A DNA stretch of 64,000 nt, taken from the NCBI RefSeq assembly GCF_029894335.1, contig NZ_JARXZC010000024.1, forward strand, positions 1 through 64,000, written 5' to 3'. The stretch comes from Kitasatospora sp. MAP5-34. Lineage in GTDB: Bacteria; Actinomycetota; Actinomycetes; Streptomycetales; Streptomycetaceae. The position numbers were made by a program, and so were the translations under genes. The notes beneath the pieces are model-generated. The model worked only from the letters and a program-made list of their open reading frames with translations. It ran no database searches and was not told where the DNA came from. Below are positions 1 to 7,601 of this stretch, piece after piece (the first letter of the stretch is position 1; the number at the start of each line of letters is the position of its first letter).

Positions 1-1148
1 AAACCGGGGACGTCGAGCATGGTGACCAGCGGGATGTTGAACGCGTCGCACATCTGGACGAAGCGGGCGGCCTTCTCGGAGGCGTTGATGTCCAGCACGC
101 CGGCCAGCGACTGCGGCTGGTTGGCGATGATGCCGGTGACGTGGCCGTCGATCCGGGCGAGCACGCACAGCACGTTGGTGGCCCAGCGCTCGTGGACCTC
201 CAGGAACTCGCCGTGGTCGACGATCTCCTCGATGACCTTGCGCATGTCGTACGGGCGGTTGCCGTCCGCCGGGACGAGGTCCAGCAGGATCTCGTTGCGG
301 CGGTCCACCGGGTCGTCGGAGGGGACGGCCGGGGGCATCTCGCGGTTGTTCTGCGGCAGCAGCGACAGGAGGTAGCGGACCTCCTCGATGCAGGACTGCT
401 CGTCGTCGTAGGCGAAGTGCGACACGCCCGACACGCCCGAGTGCACGTCCGCGCCGCCGAGGCCGTTCTGGCTGATCTTCTCGCCGGTGACGGCCTGCAC
501 CACGTCGGGGCCGGTGATGAACATCTGCGAGGTCTCGCGGACCATGAAGACGAAGTCGGTGAGCGCCGGGGAGTACGCGGCGCCGCCCGCGCACGGGCCG
601 AGCATCACGGAGATCTGCGGGATCACACCGGAGGCACGGGTGTTGCGCTGGAAGATACCGCCGTAGCCGGCCAGCGCCGTGACGCCCTCCTGGATGCGCG
701 CGCCGGCCCCGTCGTTCAGCGACACCAGCGGCGCACCCGCCGCGATCGCCATGTCCATGATCTTGTGGATCTTCTGCGCGTGCGCCTCACCCAGCGCGCC
801 GCCGAAGATCCGGAAGTCGTGCGCGTACGTGAAGACCGTCCGGCCGTGCACCGTGCCCCACCCGACGATCACACCATCGGTGTGCGGCTTCTTCGCCTCC
901 AGACCGAACCCCGTCGCGCGGTGGCGCCGCAGCGGCTCGATCTCCCGGAACGAACCCTCGTCCAGCAGCAGGGCGATCCGCTCACGGGCCGTCAGCTTGC
1001 CCTTGGCGTGCTGCGCTTCGGTGGCCTTCTCGCTGGGGCCGAGCAGCACCTTCTCCCGGAGATCCCGCAGTTCGGCCACCCGCCCGTGGGCATCGGCCGG
1101 GATCTCGGGGATCTCGTCGCCGATCGGCGCCTCGTGCAGAACCGTCAT
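1..1148 (-). CDS. pccB: Acyl-CoA carboxylase beta subunit (carboxyltransferase), 3' end cut by window edge
   Basis: This is the carboxyltransferase subunit of an acetyl/propionyl-CoA carboxylase, which moves the carboxyl group from biotin to acyl-CoA to give malonyl- or methylmalonyl-CoA for fatty acid and polyketide synthesis. About 382 residues are present of an expected 530 or so; the remainder lies left of position 1. Family landmarks are visible: an N-terminal helix region with KGKLTARERIALLLDEGSF, then LNDGAGARIQEGV and GPCAGGAAYSPALTDF, which form the glycine-rich oxyanion-hole segments of the crotonase-like fold, then GVSHFAYDDEQSCIEEVRYLLS at the domain junction. The ATG start is preceded by GGAG at suitable spacing. 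PccB and AccB-type substrate preference cannot be decided without the C-terminal half. Confidence 0.93.
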   Translation of the reverse strand, partial: MTVLHEAPIGDEIPEIPADAHGRVAELRDLREKVLLGPSEKATEAQHAKGKLTARERIALLLDEGSFREIEPLRRHRATGFGLEAKKPHTDGVIVGWGTVHGRTVFTYAHDFRIFGGALGEAHAQKIHKIMDMAIAAGAPLVSLNDGAGARIQEGVTALAGYGGIFQRNTRASGVIPQISVMLGPCAGGAAYSPALTDFVFMVRETSQMFITGPDVVQAVTGEKISQNGLGGADVHSGVSGVSHFAYDDEQSCIEEVRYLLSLLPQNNREMPPAVPSDDPVDRRNEILLDLVPADGNRPYDMRKVIEEIVDHGEFLEVHERWATNVLCVLARIDGHVTGIIANQPQSLAGVLDINASEKAARFVQMCDAFNIPLVTMLDVPG

Positions 1149-1571
1149 CTCGAACCACTCCAGAGTGTGAGGGGAACTGTCCGACAGCCGGCCTGCTTTC
1201 GGCGGCTGCTGCTTGCGAACAACTCTTCACCTATGACACTACGAGGGAGTGCGCTCGGATTTCGGCGTCGATTCTGTACAAGGTCGGGCCCCAGAACATG
1301 TCAGGGCCGTACAGAAGGCCCACCCGTCCCCCTGAAGTCCCGACAACCCTGGCGAGCCGCTGCAGCGGCCTTCGGCCCCGCCGTTGATCCGGATGAAACC
1401 GCAGGTCAGGGTGGTGCTACGGGGGTGGCGCCGGGGCGTACCGGCGGTTCGTACGGGCGTGCGCCCCGCCGGTCCGCCGATCGCCGTCGGGTGCGCCTGG
1501 CACATGCCGACTCGTAGGGATGCGCCAAACAGGAGCCTGCGAGGTCAGGGGTGCTGGTCGTCGGCCTCAGT
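1149..1571. other. Intergenic stretch upstream of the carboxylase gene
   Basis: This 423-base gap has no convincing gene. Open frames across it have proline/arginine-rich translations with no family signature. It must carry the promoter of the leftward carboxylase gene, but no clear -35/-10 pair could be picked out, and no strong hairpin was seen. Confidence 0.5.
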
Positions 1572-1961
1572 TCAGCACGGGCCGCCGTCCTGGTCGTCCT
1601 TGCCGCGCAGCTCCTCCTCGCGGCGGCGCAGGTCGGCCTCCCAGCGCTTGAGCTGGGCCTCGCGGGCCCGGTTCGCCTGGCCGAGCTCCTGGCCGAGCGA
1701 GGCCAGGAACTCGGGGTTGTCGTCGGGCGCGACCTGGTCGACCCGTCGCGCGGCGGCCGGAGCGGCGGTCGCGCCGACGGAGCCGCGCCGCCTGCCCGCG
1801 ACCAGCCAGGCGACCGACCCGACCAGCGGGAAGAGCAGCACGATGATCACCCAGATCACCTTCGGCAGGTGACGTACCTCCTGCTCCGGGGTGGTCACGC
1901 AGTCGATGAACGCCCAGATCCAGAGAGCGATGACGAGCAGTGGCGGCAGAATCCTCAGCAC
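1572..1961 (-). CDS. Small membrane protein with PLDc_N (phospholipase D-nuclease N-terminal-like) domain
   Basis: A 129-residue protein of the PLDc_N type. Residues 1-60 form two hydrophobic helices: one containing LLVIALWIWAFIDC, and a second with KVIWVIIVLLFPLVGSVAWLVAG, followed by RRR. The two-helix pattern with an intervening polar loop is the signature of this domain family, whose function is not established. The C-terminal 65 residues are charged and helical (SLGQELGQANRAREAQLKRW, then RRREEELRG), probably a cytoplasmic coiled coil. The GTG start at 1961 is chosen because it directly precedes the first helix; the reading frame stays open far upstream only because it runs antisense to the UbiD gene. 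Similar proteins are common beside the menaquinone genes of streptomycetes (inference from memory). Confidence 0.72.
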   Translation of the reverse strand: MLRILPPLLVIALWIWAFIDCVTTPEQEVRHLPKVIWVIIVLLFPLVGSVAWLVAGRRRGSVGATAAPAAARRVDQVAPDDNPEFLASLGQELGQANRAREAQLKRWEADLRRREEELRGKDDQDGGPC

Positions 1962-2042
1962 GGTGGCGGTCTCCCCCGGAGGTACGGCGTTTGGTGGGCC
2001 CCTTGGCGGGGCCAGGCTAGTCCGTATCGGATACTGGCACGT

Positions 2043-3500
2043 ATGGCATACGACGATCTCCGCTCGTTTCTCCGGGCCCTGGAGCGTGAGGGCGACCTCA
2101 AGCGCATCAAGGCCGAGGTCGACCCCCATCTGGAGATCGGGGAGATCGTCGACCGCGTCCAGAAGGCCAAGGGCCCGGCGCTGCTCTTCGAGAACGTCAA
2201 GGGCTGCTCGGTGCCGCTGGCGATGAACGTCTTCGGCACGGAACGCCGGCTCGCCAAGTCGCTCGGACTGAAGGGTCCGGAGGAGATCTCCGAGAAGATC
2301 GCGGGCCTGCTGAAGCCCGAGCTGCCGCACGGTTTCACCGGCTTCCGGGACGCCTTCGGCAAGCTGGCCTCGATGGCGCACGTCCCGCCGAAGAACGTGA
2401 AGTCCGCCGACGCCCCCGTCCACGAGGTGGTACTCACCGGCGACGACGTCGACCTGGACGACCTGCCCGCGCTCTTCACCTGGCCGCTGGACGGCGGCTC
2501 CTTCTTCAACCTGGGCCTGACCCACACCAAGGACCCGGACTCCGGCATCCGAAACCTCGGTCTGTACCGCCTCCAGCGGCACGACAAGCGGACCATCGGC
2601 ATGCACTGGCAGATCCACAAGGACAGCCGCAACCACTACGCGGTGGCCGCCAAGCGCGGCGAGCGGCTGCCGGTCGCGATCGCCTTCGGCTGCCCGCCGG
2701 TGGTGACGTACGCGGCGACCGCGCCGCTGCCGGGTGACATCGACGAGTACCTGTTCGCGGGCTTCGTGGCCGGCGAGCGGGTGAAGATGGTCGACTGCAA
2801 GACCGTCCCGCTGCAGGTCCCGGCCGACGCCGAGGTGGTGCTCGAAGGCTGGCTGGAGCCCGGCGAGATGCTGCCGGAGGGGCCGTTCGGCGACCACACC
2901 GGCTTCTACACGCCGCAGGAGCCCTTCCCGGCGCTGAAGATCGACTGCGTGACGATGCGCAAGCGCCCGATCCTGCAGTCCATCGTGGTCGGCCGCCCGC
3001 CGACCGAGGACGGGCCGCTCGGGAAGTTCACCGAGCGCTTCTTCCTGCCGCTGCTGAAGATCATCATCCCGGACATCGTGGACTACGACCTCCCCGAGGC
3101 CGGCGGCTTCCACAACTGCGTGATCGTCTCGATCGACAAGAAGTACCCCAAGCACGCCCAGAAGGTCATGCACGCGATCTGGGGCGCCCACATGATGTCG
3201 CTGACCAAGCTGATCATCGTGGTGGACGCGGACTGCGACGTCCACGACTACCAGGAGGTCGCCTGGCGGGCACTCGGCAACACCGACTACAGCCGCGACC
3301 TGAGCGTCGTGGAGGGCCCGGTCGACCACCTCGACCACGCCTCCTACCAGCAGTTCTGGGGCGGTAAGGCGGGCATCGACGCCACCCGCAAGCTCCCCGA
3401 GGAGGGCTACACCCGCGACGGCGGCTGGCCCGAGATGGTCAGCTCCGACCCGGTCACCGCCGCGCTGGTCGACAGCCGCTGGAAGGAGTACGGCCTGTGA
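2043..3500 (+). CDS. mqnL: UbiD-family menaquinone biosynthesis decarboxylase
   Basis: A 485-residue prenyl-FMN-dependent decarboxylase of the UbiD family. In the futalosine menaquinone route it is proposed to decarboxylate the prenylated 1,4-dihydroxy-6-naphthoate; the cofactor comes from the UbiX-type flavin prenyltransferase encoded at 6372. The N-terminus (MAYDDLRSFLRALEREGDL) and internal segments such as NLGLYRLQ and GMHWQIHKD match the UbiD FMN/metal-binding region, and EGPFGDHTGFY carries the conserved catalytic glutamate area. Length is typical. It overlaps mqnP by four bases (GTGA), so the two are translationally coupled. A longer open frame extends upstream of 2043, but that part crosses the opposite-strand PLDc_N gene and lacks family similarity. 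Confidence 0.93.
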   Translation: MAYDDLRSFLRALEREGDLKRIKAEVDPHLEIGEIVDRVQKAKGPALLFENVKGCSVPLAMNVFGTERRLAKSLGLKGPEEISEKIAGLLKPELPHGFTGFRDAFGKLASMAHVPPKNVKSADAPVHEVVLTGDDVDLDDLPALFTWPLDGGSFFNLGLTHTKDPDSGIRNLGLYRLQRHDKRTIGMHWQIHKDSRNHYAVAAKRGERLPVAIAFGCPPVVTYAATAPLPGDIDEYLFAGFVAGERVKMVDCKTVPLQVPADAEVVLEGWLEPGEMLPEGPFGDHTGFYTPQEPFPALKIDCVTMRKRPILQSIVVGRPPTEDGPLGKFTERFFLPLLKIIIPDIVDYDLPEAGGFHNCVIVSIDKKYPKHAQKVMHAIWGAHMMSLTKLIIVVDADCDVHDYQEVAWRALGNTDYSRDLSVVEGPVDHLDHASYQQFWGGKAGIDATRKLPEEGYTRDGGWPEMVSSDPVTAALVDSRWKEYGL

Positions 3501-4390
3501 GCACCATCGCCGTCCCGCAGAGCCGTACCAAGGCGTTCCTGCGCCTCGTCCTGATCGAGCACTCGATCTTCGCGCTGCCGTTCGCCTTCACGGCCGCCTT
3601 CACCGCGATGTTCCTGGACGACCGCAAGGTGCACTGGGGGCAGCTGCTGATCGTCACGGTCTGCATGGTCGGCCTGCGCACCTTCGCGATGGCCGCCAAT
3701 CGGATCATCGACCGCGAGATAGACGCCCGTAATCCGCGCACCGCCACCCGCGAGCTGGTCACCGGCGCGGTCTCGATGCGGACGGCGTACACCGGGTCGG
3801 CGATCGCGCTGCTGGTCTTCCTCGGCGCGGCGGCCCTGCTCAACCCGCTCTGCCTCTTCCTGGCCCCCGTCGCGGTCGTGCCGATGGTGGTCTACCCGTA
3901 CGGCAAGCGGTTCACCGACTTCCCGCACGCGATCCTCGGCCTCGCCCAGGCGATGGGCCCGATCGGCGCCTGGCTGGCCGTCACCGGCACCTGGTCCTGG
4001 GACGCCGTGGTGCTCGGCCTCGCCGTCGGCATCTGGATCGGCGGCTTCGACCTGATCTTCGGCTGCCAGGACGTCGCCGCCGACCGCGCCGAGGGCGTCC
4101 GCTCCGTCCCCGCCCGCTACGGCATCGCGGCGGCCCTCTACGGCGCCCGCACCTGCCACGTCGTCACCACCGGCCTGCTGGTCTGGTTCGCCCTCCTGAC
4201 GCACGCCGGCCCGGCGTTCTGGGTCGGCCTGGTGGTGGTCGCCTGCGCCTTCGTCTACGAGCACTCGATCATCAGGCCGAACGACCTCTCCCGCCTCAAC
4301 CGGGCCTTCTTCACCACCAACGGCTTCGTCGGCATGTCCCTCTTCGCCTTCGCCCTCCTCGACCTGGTGATCCGCGGCCTGGGCGTGTGA
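3497..4390 (+). CDS. mqnP: UbiA-type prenyltransferase of the futalosine menaquinone pathway
   Basis: A 297-residue polytopic membrane protein of the UbiA superfamily that attaches the polyprenyl chain to the naphthoate head group before UbiD decarboxylation. Both aspartate-rich motifs that hold Mg-diphosphate are present: NRIIDREIDARNPRT near residue 75, and FDLIFGCQDVAADRAEG near residue 185. About eight hydrophobic helices are evident. Translation starts at a GTG that overlaps the stop of the UbiD gene, giving mqnL-mqnP coupling. It is followed after ten bases by the oppositely oriented toxin gene, so the operon ends here. Confidence 0.93.
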   Translation: MSTIAVPQSRTKAFLRLVLIEHSIFALPFAFTAAFTAMFLDDRKVHWGQLLIVTVCMVGLRTFAMAANRIIDREIDARNPRTATRELVTGAVSMRTAYTGSAIALLVFLGAAALLNPLCLFLAPVAVVPMVVYPYGKRFTDFPHAILGLAQAMGPIGAWLAVTGTWSWDAVVLGLAVGIWIGGFDLIFGCQDVAADRAEGVRSVPARYGIAAALYGARTCHVVTTGLLVWFALLTHAGPAFWVGLVVVACAFVYEHSIIRPNDLSRLNRAFFTTNGFVGMSLFAFALLDLVIRGLGV

Positions 4391-4400
4391 CGGGCCGGCT

Positions 4401-4853
4401 TCAGAGGTCGAAGGGGAGCAACCGAAAGGCCGAGTTCGCGGTCAGCGGGCGGATCGTCCGGAAGTGCTTGACGTCGAGAGTCAGGATCGACGAGGTCCGG
4501 AACTCCCGGGCCAGGACGACGTTCATGGCGCCGGTCAGCCCGATGTCGGGGTAGGTCTGCATGACCGAGCGGGCGGCCGGCAGATGCGCGCCGACCTCGG
4601 GGACCTCGAACCGGGAGCGCAGAACTCCTTGGGAGAGGTAGCCCAGCGCCTGCAGCGCGGCCGGGCCCCCGGCGCGGGCGGTGAGCAGGTAGTCCAGTTC
4701 GGCCAGTACGAACGGCGGTAGTACGAGGTGGCCGAGCTGTCGCAGAGCGGCCCGGCACCGGTCGTGATGCGGGTCGCGCGGATTGAAGAAGGCGAGCAGT
4801 CCGGAGGTGTCCGCGACCGCGACCGGAAGGTCCGTCCGGGTGCTGTCAGTCAA
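4401..4853 (-). CDS. PIN-domain toxin (VapC-like)
   Basis: A 150-residue PIN-domain protein, the likely ribonuclease toxin of a type II toxin-antitoxin pair. The acidic residues that bind metal in PIN nucleases are in the expected places: VADTSGLLAFF near residue 15, an acidic residue in FVLAELDYLL near residue 50, and the later ILTLDVKHF aspartate near residue 128. The start appears to be TTG at 4853, eight bases inside the end of the antitoxin gene, with AGGGG just upstream; no ATG or GTG is available before the conserved first strand. The overlap implies coupled translation with the antitoxin. Which RNA it would cut cannot be told from sequence. Confidence 0.85.
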   Translation of the reverse strand: MTDSTRTDLPVAVADTSGLLAFFNPRDPHHDRCRAALRQLGHLVLPPFVLAELDYLLTARAGGPAALQALGYLSQGVLRSRFEVPEVGAHLPAARSVMQTYPDIGLTGAMNVVLAREFRTSSILTLDVKHFRTIRPLTANSAFRLLPFDL

Positions 4854-5124
4854 GGCCGAACCCCTGCCGCATCAGCTCGTCCTGCTCCTCGACGTCCATC
4901 GGCTCGAAGCTGATCGGCGGGGGATCCTGGAAGTACGGGTCGTCGCCCATAGGGTCGGTGCGGAAGGCGTACGAGGGTGGGTCCTCCGGGCCGTACGGGC
5001 GCAGTATGGCCACCGGGCGGCCGTTCTTGGTGACCGTGACCGTCTCCCCGGCCTCCACCCGGGCGAGGATCTGGGCGGTCTGCTGGTTGAGCTCGCGTGC
5101 GGGTACTTCGCTGGACGCTCCCAT
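4846..5124 (-). CDS. Phd/YefM-family antitoxin
   Basis: A 92-residue antitoxin. Residues 1-50 are the Phd/YefM DNA-binding fold, recognisable from EVPARELNQQTAQILARVEAG, then ETVTVTKNGRPVAIL. The C-terminal 40 residues are acidic and aromatic (DDPYFQDPPPISFEP), the typical toxin-wrapping tail. The gene precedes and overlaps the PIN toxin by eight bases, the standard antitoxin-first order. No Shine-Dalgarno is visible before the ATG, and direct repeats lie 10-25 bases upstream, so transcription may start at or near the ATG and be self-repressed (inference). Confidence 0.87.
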   Translation of the reverse strand: MGASSEVPARELNQQTAQILARVEAGETVTVTKNGRPVAILRPYGPEDPPSYAFRTDPMGDDPYFQDPPPISFEPMDVEEQDELMRQGFGLD

Positions 5125-5133
5125 GGAACCAGC

Positions 5134-5149
5134 GTACTACCTGTACTAC
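5134..5149 (-). promoter_or_regulatory. Direct repeats upstream of the antitoxin gene, candidate operator
   Basis: GTACTAC occurs twice, at 5134-5140 and 5143-5149, with a nine-base period; each copy contains the self-complementary GTAC. The pair lies 10-25 bases before the antitoxin ATG, where an autoregulatory operator of a Phd-type antitoxin would be expected. Function is inference. Confidence 0.4.
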
Positions 5150-5188
5150 ATCGATGTCCGTCCACTGTTCCCGGAGGAGTGGATCCAC

Positions 5189-5563
5189 GTGATCGGCAAG
5201 CTGCAGTGCGTCGTGCTGGACTGTCACTACCCGGCGGGGTTGGCGCATTTCTACGCCGCTCTGCTCGGCGGGGAGGTGGACCGGCCCGATCCCCGGTGGT
5301 CGCTGGACGAGGAGTGGGCGACGGTGCACGCGCCCGACGGCTCGGTGCTGGCGTTCCAGCGGGTGGAGGACTTCCGGCCGCCGATGTGGCCGGACCCGGC
5401 GCATCCGCAGCAGCTGCACCTGGACGTCGAGGTGCCGGACCTGGACGTGGCCGAGCCGCAGGTGCTGGCGCTGGGCGCGGTGCTGAAGGAGGCCCAGGAC
5501 GGGTTCCGGGTCTACCTGGACCCCGCGGGCCACCCGTTCTGCCTGGTACGAGCGGCGAGCTGA
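5189..5563 (+). CDS. VOC-family (glyoxalase-like) protein
   Basis: A 124-residue single-domain protein of the vicinal oxygen chelate superfamily. The pattern LDCHYPAGLAHFYAALLGGEV at the start, HLDVEVPDLDVAEPQVLALGA in the middle and FRVYLDPAGHPFCLV at the end is typical of the Glyoxalase_6/DUF4440-adjacent group common in streptomycetes. Whether it is a metalloenzyme or a binding protein is unknown. The GTG at 5189 is chosen because GGAGGAG lies nine bases upstream and because the VOC fold begins right there; an upstream in-frame extension overlaps the antitoxin gene on the other strand. It stands alone between two leftward genes. Confidence 0.8.
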   Translation: MIGKLQCVVLDCHYPAGLAHFYAALLGGEVDRPDPRWSLDEEWATVHAPDGSVLAFQRVEDFRPPMWPDPAHPQQLHLDVEVPDLDVAEPQVLALGAVLKEAQDGFRVYLDPAGHPFCLVRAAS

Positions 5564-5581
5564 CAGACCTGTGGGCGCGGG

Positions 5582-6322
5582 TCACCCCAGCCGGGCGACG
5601 GCCCGGACGGGGGCGCCGTCGGCGGCCACCAGGCGGAGCGGGAAGAGCGACACCTCGATCGGCAGGCCGGCCGTCTGGGCGTCCAGCAGGGGGGTCAGGT
5701 CGGTGAGGTTCTCGGCGATGACCGATCCGCCCGGGGTGCCGAGCAGCAGGCGGTGGGCGGCGAGGCCGGCCGCCTCGGCGGCCGGGTCGTGCTCGTCGGA
5801 GAGGTCGGCGAGCAGGGCGGCGACCGTCGGGTCGGCCGGTCCCTGCTCGGGGGTCCGGTCGATGCTGAGGGCGTCCACGCCCAGCGTGCGGACCCCGGCG
5901 GCCACGATCGCCCCGGCGGCCTCGGGGGTGAGCCAGGGGTGGGCGAGGTAGTGGTCGGTGCCCCAGTGCCGGGGCCAGCCGGTGGCGAGCAGCAGGACGG
6001 TGCCCGGGGTGACCAGCGCGAGGGCGGGGGCCAGCTGGTCGGCTGTCACCGCCGTCCGGGGTTCGAGCCCGCGCAGGTCGGCGACGACGGCGGGGCCGGT
6101 GAACAGCTCCAGCGGCAGCCCGTCCAGCGTCGGCCAGGTGACGTCCACGTGGTACGGCGCGTCCACGTGGGTGCCCGACTGCGAGCCGAGGTGCAGGCCG
6201 AGCACGTTGACCCCGGCGGTGGCGGTGGTGAGCGCGGGCCGCAGTTCCACCTCCGGATCCCCGGGGTAGACGGGCATCCCGGTGGTGACCGGGTGGGTCA
6301 GATCGATCAGCGTCGACGCCAT
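5582..6322 (-). CDS. Cyclase-family metal-dependent hydrolase (kynurenine formamidase-like)
   Basis: A 246-residue protein of the 'putative cyclase' family (PF04199), which includes kynurenine formamidase and isatin hydrolase. The metal-binding signature SGTHVDAPYH is at about residues 55-65, preceded by TTGMPVYPGDPEV, which is a family hallmark, and followed by VDALSIDRT. The substrate cannot be predicted; it is not beside tryptophan genes. It is transcribed away from the flavin prenyltransferase gene, with a 49-base shared promoter interval, and sits inside the menaquinone gene group without an evident role there. Confidence 0.85.
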   Translation of the reverse strand: MASTLIDLTHPVTTGMPVYPGDPEVELRPALTTATAGVNVLGLHLGSQSGTHVDAPYHVDVTWPTLDGLPLELFTGPAVVADLRGLEPRTAVTADQLAPALALVTPGTVLLLATGWPRHWGTDHYLAHPWLTPEAAGAIVAAGVRTLGVDALSIDRTPEQGPADPTVAALLADLSDEHDPAAEAAGLAAHRLLLGTPGGSVIAENLTDLTPLLDAQTAGLPIEVSLFPLRLVAADGAPVRAVARLG

Positions 6323-6371
6323 GGGGCTATCCTCCCGGGTCGGGCGGGCCGTGAGTAGCGAAAATGACCAC

Positions 6372-7016
6372 ATGAGTATCGAGAAGCAGGTGCGTCGGCC
6401 GTGGGTGGTCGGGGTCTCCGGTGCGTCCGGGACGCCGTACGCCGCCGCCGTGATCCGGGGGCTGCTGGCGGCGGGCGAGGCGGTGGACCTGGTGGTGAGC
6501 CGGGCGGCCCGGCTGACCATCCTGGACGAGACCGGGATCTCCTTCCGGGACGCCCGCTGGCAGGAGGACCTGGCCGGGTGGATCGGCGTCCAGGACCTTG
6601 ACGACGTCCGCTACTGGACGGCGGGCGACTTCGCGGCCGGTCCGTCCAGCGGCTCGTACCCGGCAAAGGGGATGCTGGTCGTCCCGGCCAGCACCGGCTC
6701 GGTGGCGGGGATCGCGCTCGGGCTGAGCAAGGACCTGCTGCAGCGGGTCGCCAGTGTGACCCTGAAGGAGCGTCGGCCGCTGGTGGTCTGCGTCCGCGAG
6801 ACCCCCCTCAATGGGGTGACGCTGAAGCACCTGGTGGAGCTCGACGCGCAGGGCGCCGTCGTCCTCCCCGCCTCGCCGGGCTTCTACGCGGGCGGCTCCA
6901 CGGCCCGTGAACTGGTGGACTTCGTGGCGGGCCGGGTGCTCGACGCGGTCGGTGTGCCGCACCAGCTCTACCGGCGCTGGGAGGGCGAGTTGGGGTCAGG
7001 AGGCAAGGTCGCGTAA
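6372..7016 (+). CDS. mqnM: UbiX-type flavin prenyltransferase
   Basis: A 214-residue flavoprotein of the UbiX/Pad1 family. It makes prenyl-FMN from FMN and dimethylallyl phosphate, the cofactor needed by the UbiD-type decarboxylase encoded at 2043. Motifs seen are VVGVSGASGTPYAA (FMN phosphate loop) near the N-terminus, a PASTGSVAGIALGLSKDLLQR core, and RRPLVVCVRETPLN followed by the C-terminal helix. The ATG at 6372 is chosen because the conserved fold begins about ten residues later. In Streptomyces coelicolor the homologue follows mqnP directly; here three other genes intervene. Confidence 0.93.
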   Translation: MSIEKQVRRPWVVGVSGASGTPYAAAVIRGLLAAGEAVDLVVSRAARLTILDETGISFRDARWQEDLAGWIGVQDLDDVRYWTAGDFAAGPSSGSYPAKGMLVVPASTGSVAGIALGLSKDLLQRVASVTLKERRPLVVCVRETPLNGVTLKHLVELDAQGAVVLPASPGFYAGGSTARELVDFVAGRVLDAVGVPHQLYRRWEGELGSGGKVA

Positions 7017-7134
7017 GCGCGGGGGTTACGGGAGAGTATGTTCTTTGCGATATCCGGGTTGATCCGCGCACGGCGCCTTTGAATCCGGATAATGATCTGT
7101 GGGTCTGGAGAGGTTCGGAAGGACGCGGGCGTAT

Positions 7135-7596
7135 ATGGACACGGTGGACAGACAGCTCATCCAGGCGCTGCGGGAGAACGGCCGCGCGTCGTACGCCGAG
7201 CTGGGCCGTCTCGTCGGCCTGTCGGGCCCGAGCGTGACGGACCGGATCAACCGCCTGGAGCAGGCCGGGGTGATCACCGGCTACCGCGCCACGGTCAACC
7301 CGGCGTCGCTCGGCTTCGGCGTCACCGCCCTGATCGGTCTTCAACTCACCGACGCGGCCGACCACGAGGACGTCGCGCACCGGCTCAAGGAGCTGGGCGA
7401 GGTCGAGGACTGCTGGTTCATCGCCGGTGACGACTCGTACATGCTCAAGGTCCGGGTCTCCAACGTGGAGGGCCTGGAGTCGGTGGTCAAGCGTCTCTCC
7501 GGCACCAAGGGTGTCGCGCGGACCAGGACCACGGTCGTACTCTCCACCAAGTGGGAGAACCGGGTGAGTGACCTGCCTCTGGCAGAAGGGGAGTAA
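7135..7596 (+). CDS. Lrp/AsnC-family transcriptional regulator
   Basis: A 153-residue Lrp/AsnC regulator. The N-terminal winged helix-turn-helix starts DTVDRQLIQALRENGRASYA and continues LGRLVGLSGPSVTDRINRLEQAGVI; the C-terminal RAM (amino-acid-binding, oligomerising) domain follows from about residue 65, with DCWFIAGDDSYMLKVRV as its core. The ATG at 7135 is chosen so that the protein begins at the canonical DxxDxxIL helix; GGAAGGA lies about 11 bases upstream. It is followed after five bases by a threonine dehydratase-like gene, so both are one transcript and the regulator probably senses an amino acid. A homologue sits at the same place in the S. coelicolor menaquinone cluster (from memory). 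Confidence 0.9.
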   Translation: MDTVDRQLIQALRENGRASYAELGRLVGLSGPSVTDRINRLEQAGVITGYRATVNPASLGFGVTALIGLQLTDAADHEDVAHRLKELGEVEDCWFIAGDDSYMLKVRVSNVEGLESVVKRLSGTKGVARTRTTVVLSTKWENRVSDLPLAEGE

Positions 7597-7601
7597 CGCG
7601 G

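Noticed and set aside
1239..1505. Small minus-strand gene between the carboxylase and PLDc_N genes
   Set aside because: No ribosome-binding site, no recognisable domain, and compositional features of non-coding GC-rich DNA.
141..1517. Long plus-strand open frame opposite the carboxylase gene
   Set aside because: It is the antisense of the carboxylase gene and its translation is Arg/Val/Asp-rich, without a protein-family pattern.
4391..6371. Mobile element carrying the toxin-antitoxin pair
   Set aside because: No transposase, integrase, terminal inverted repeats or target-site duplication were seen around it.
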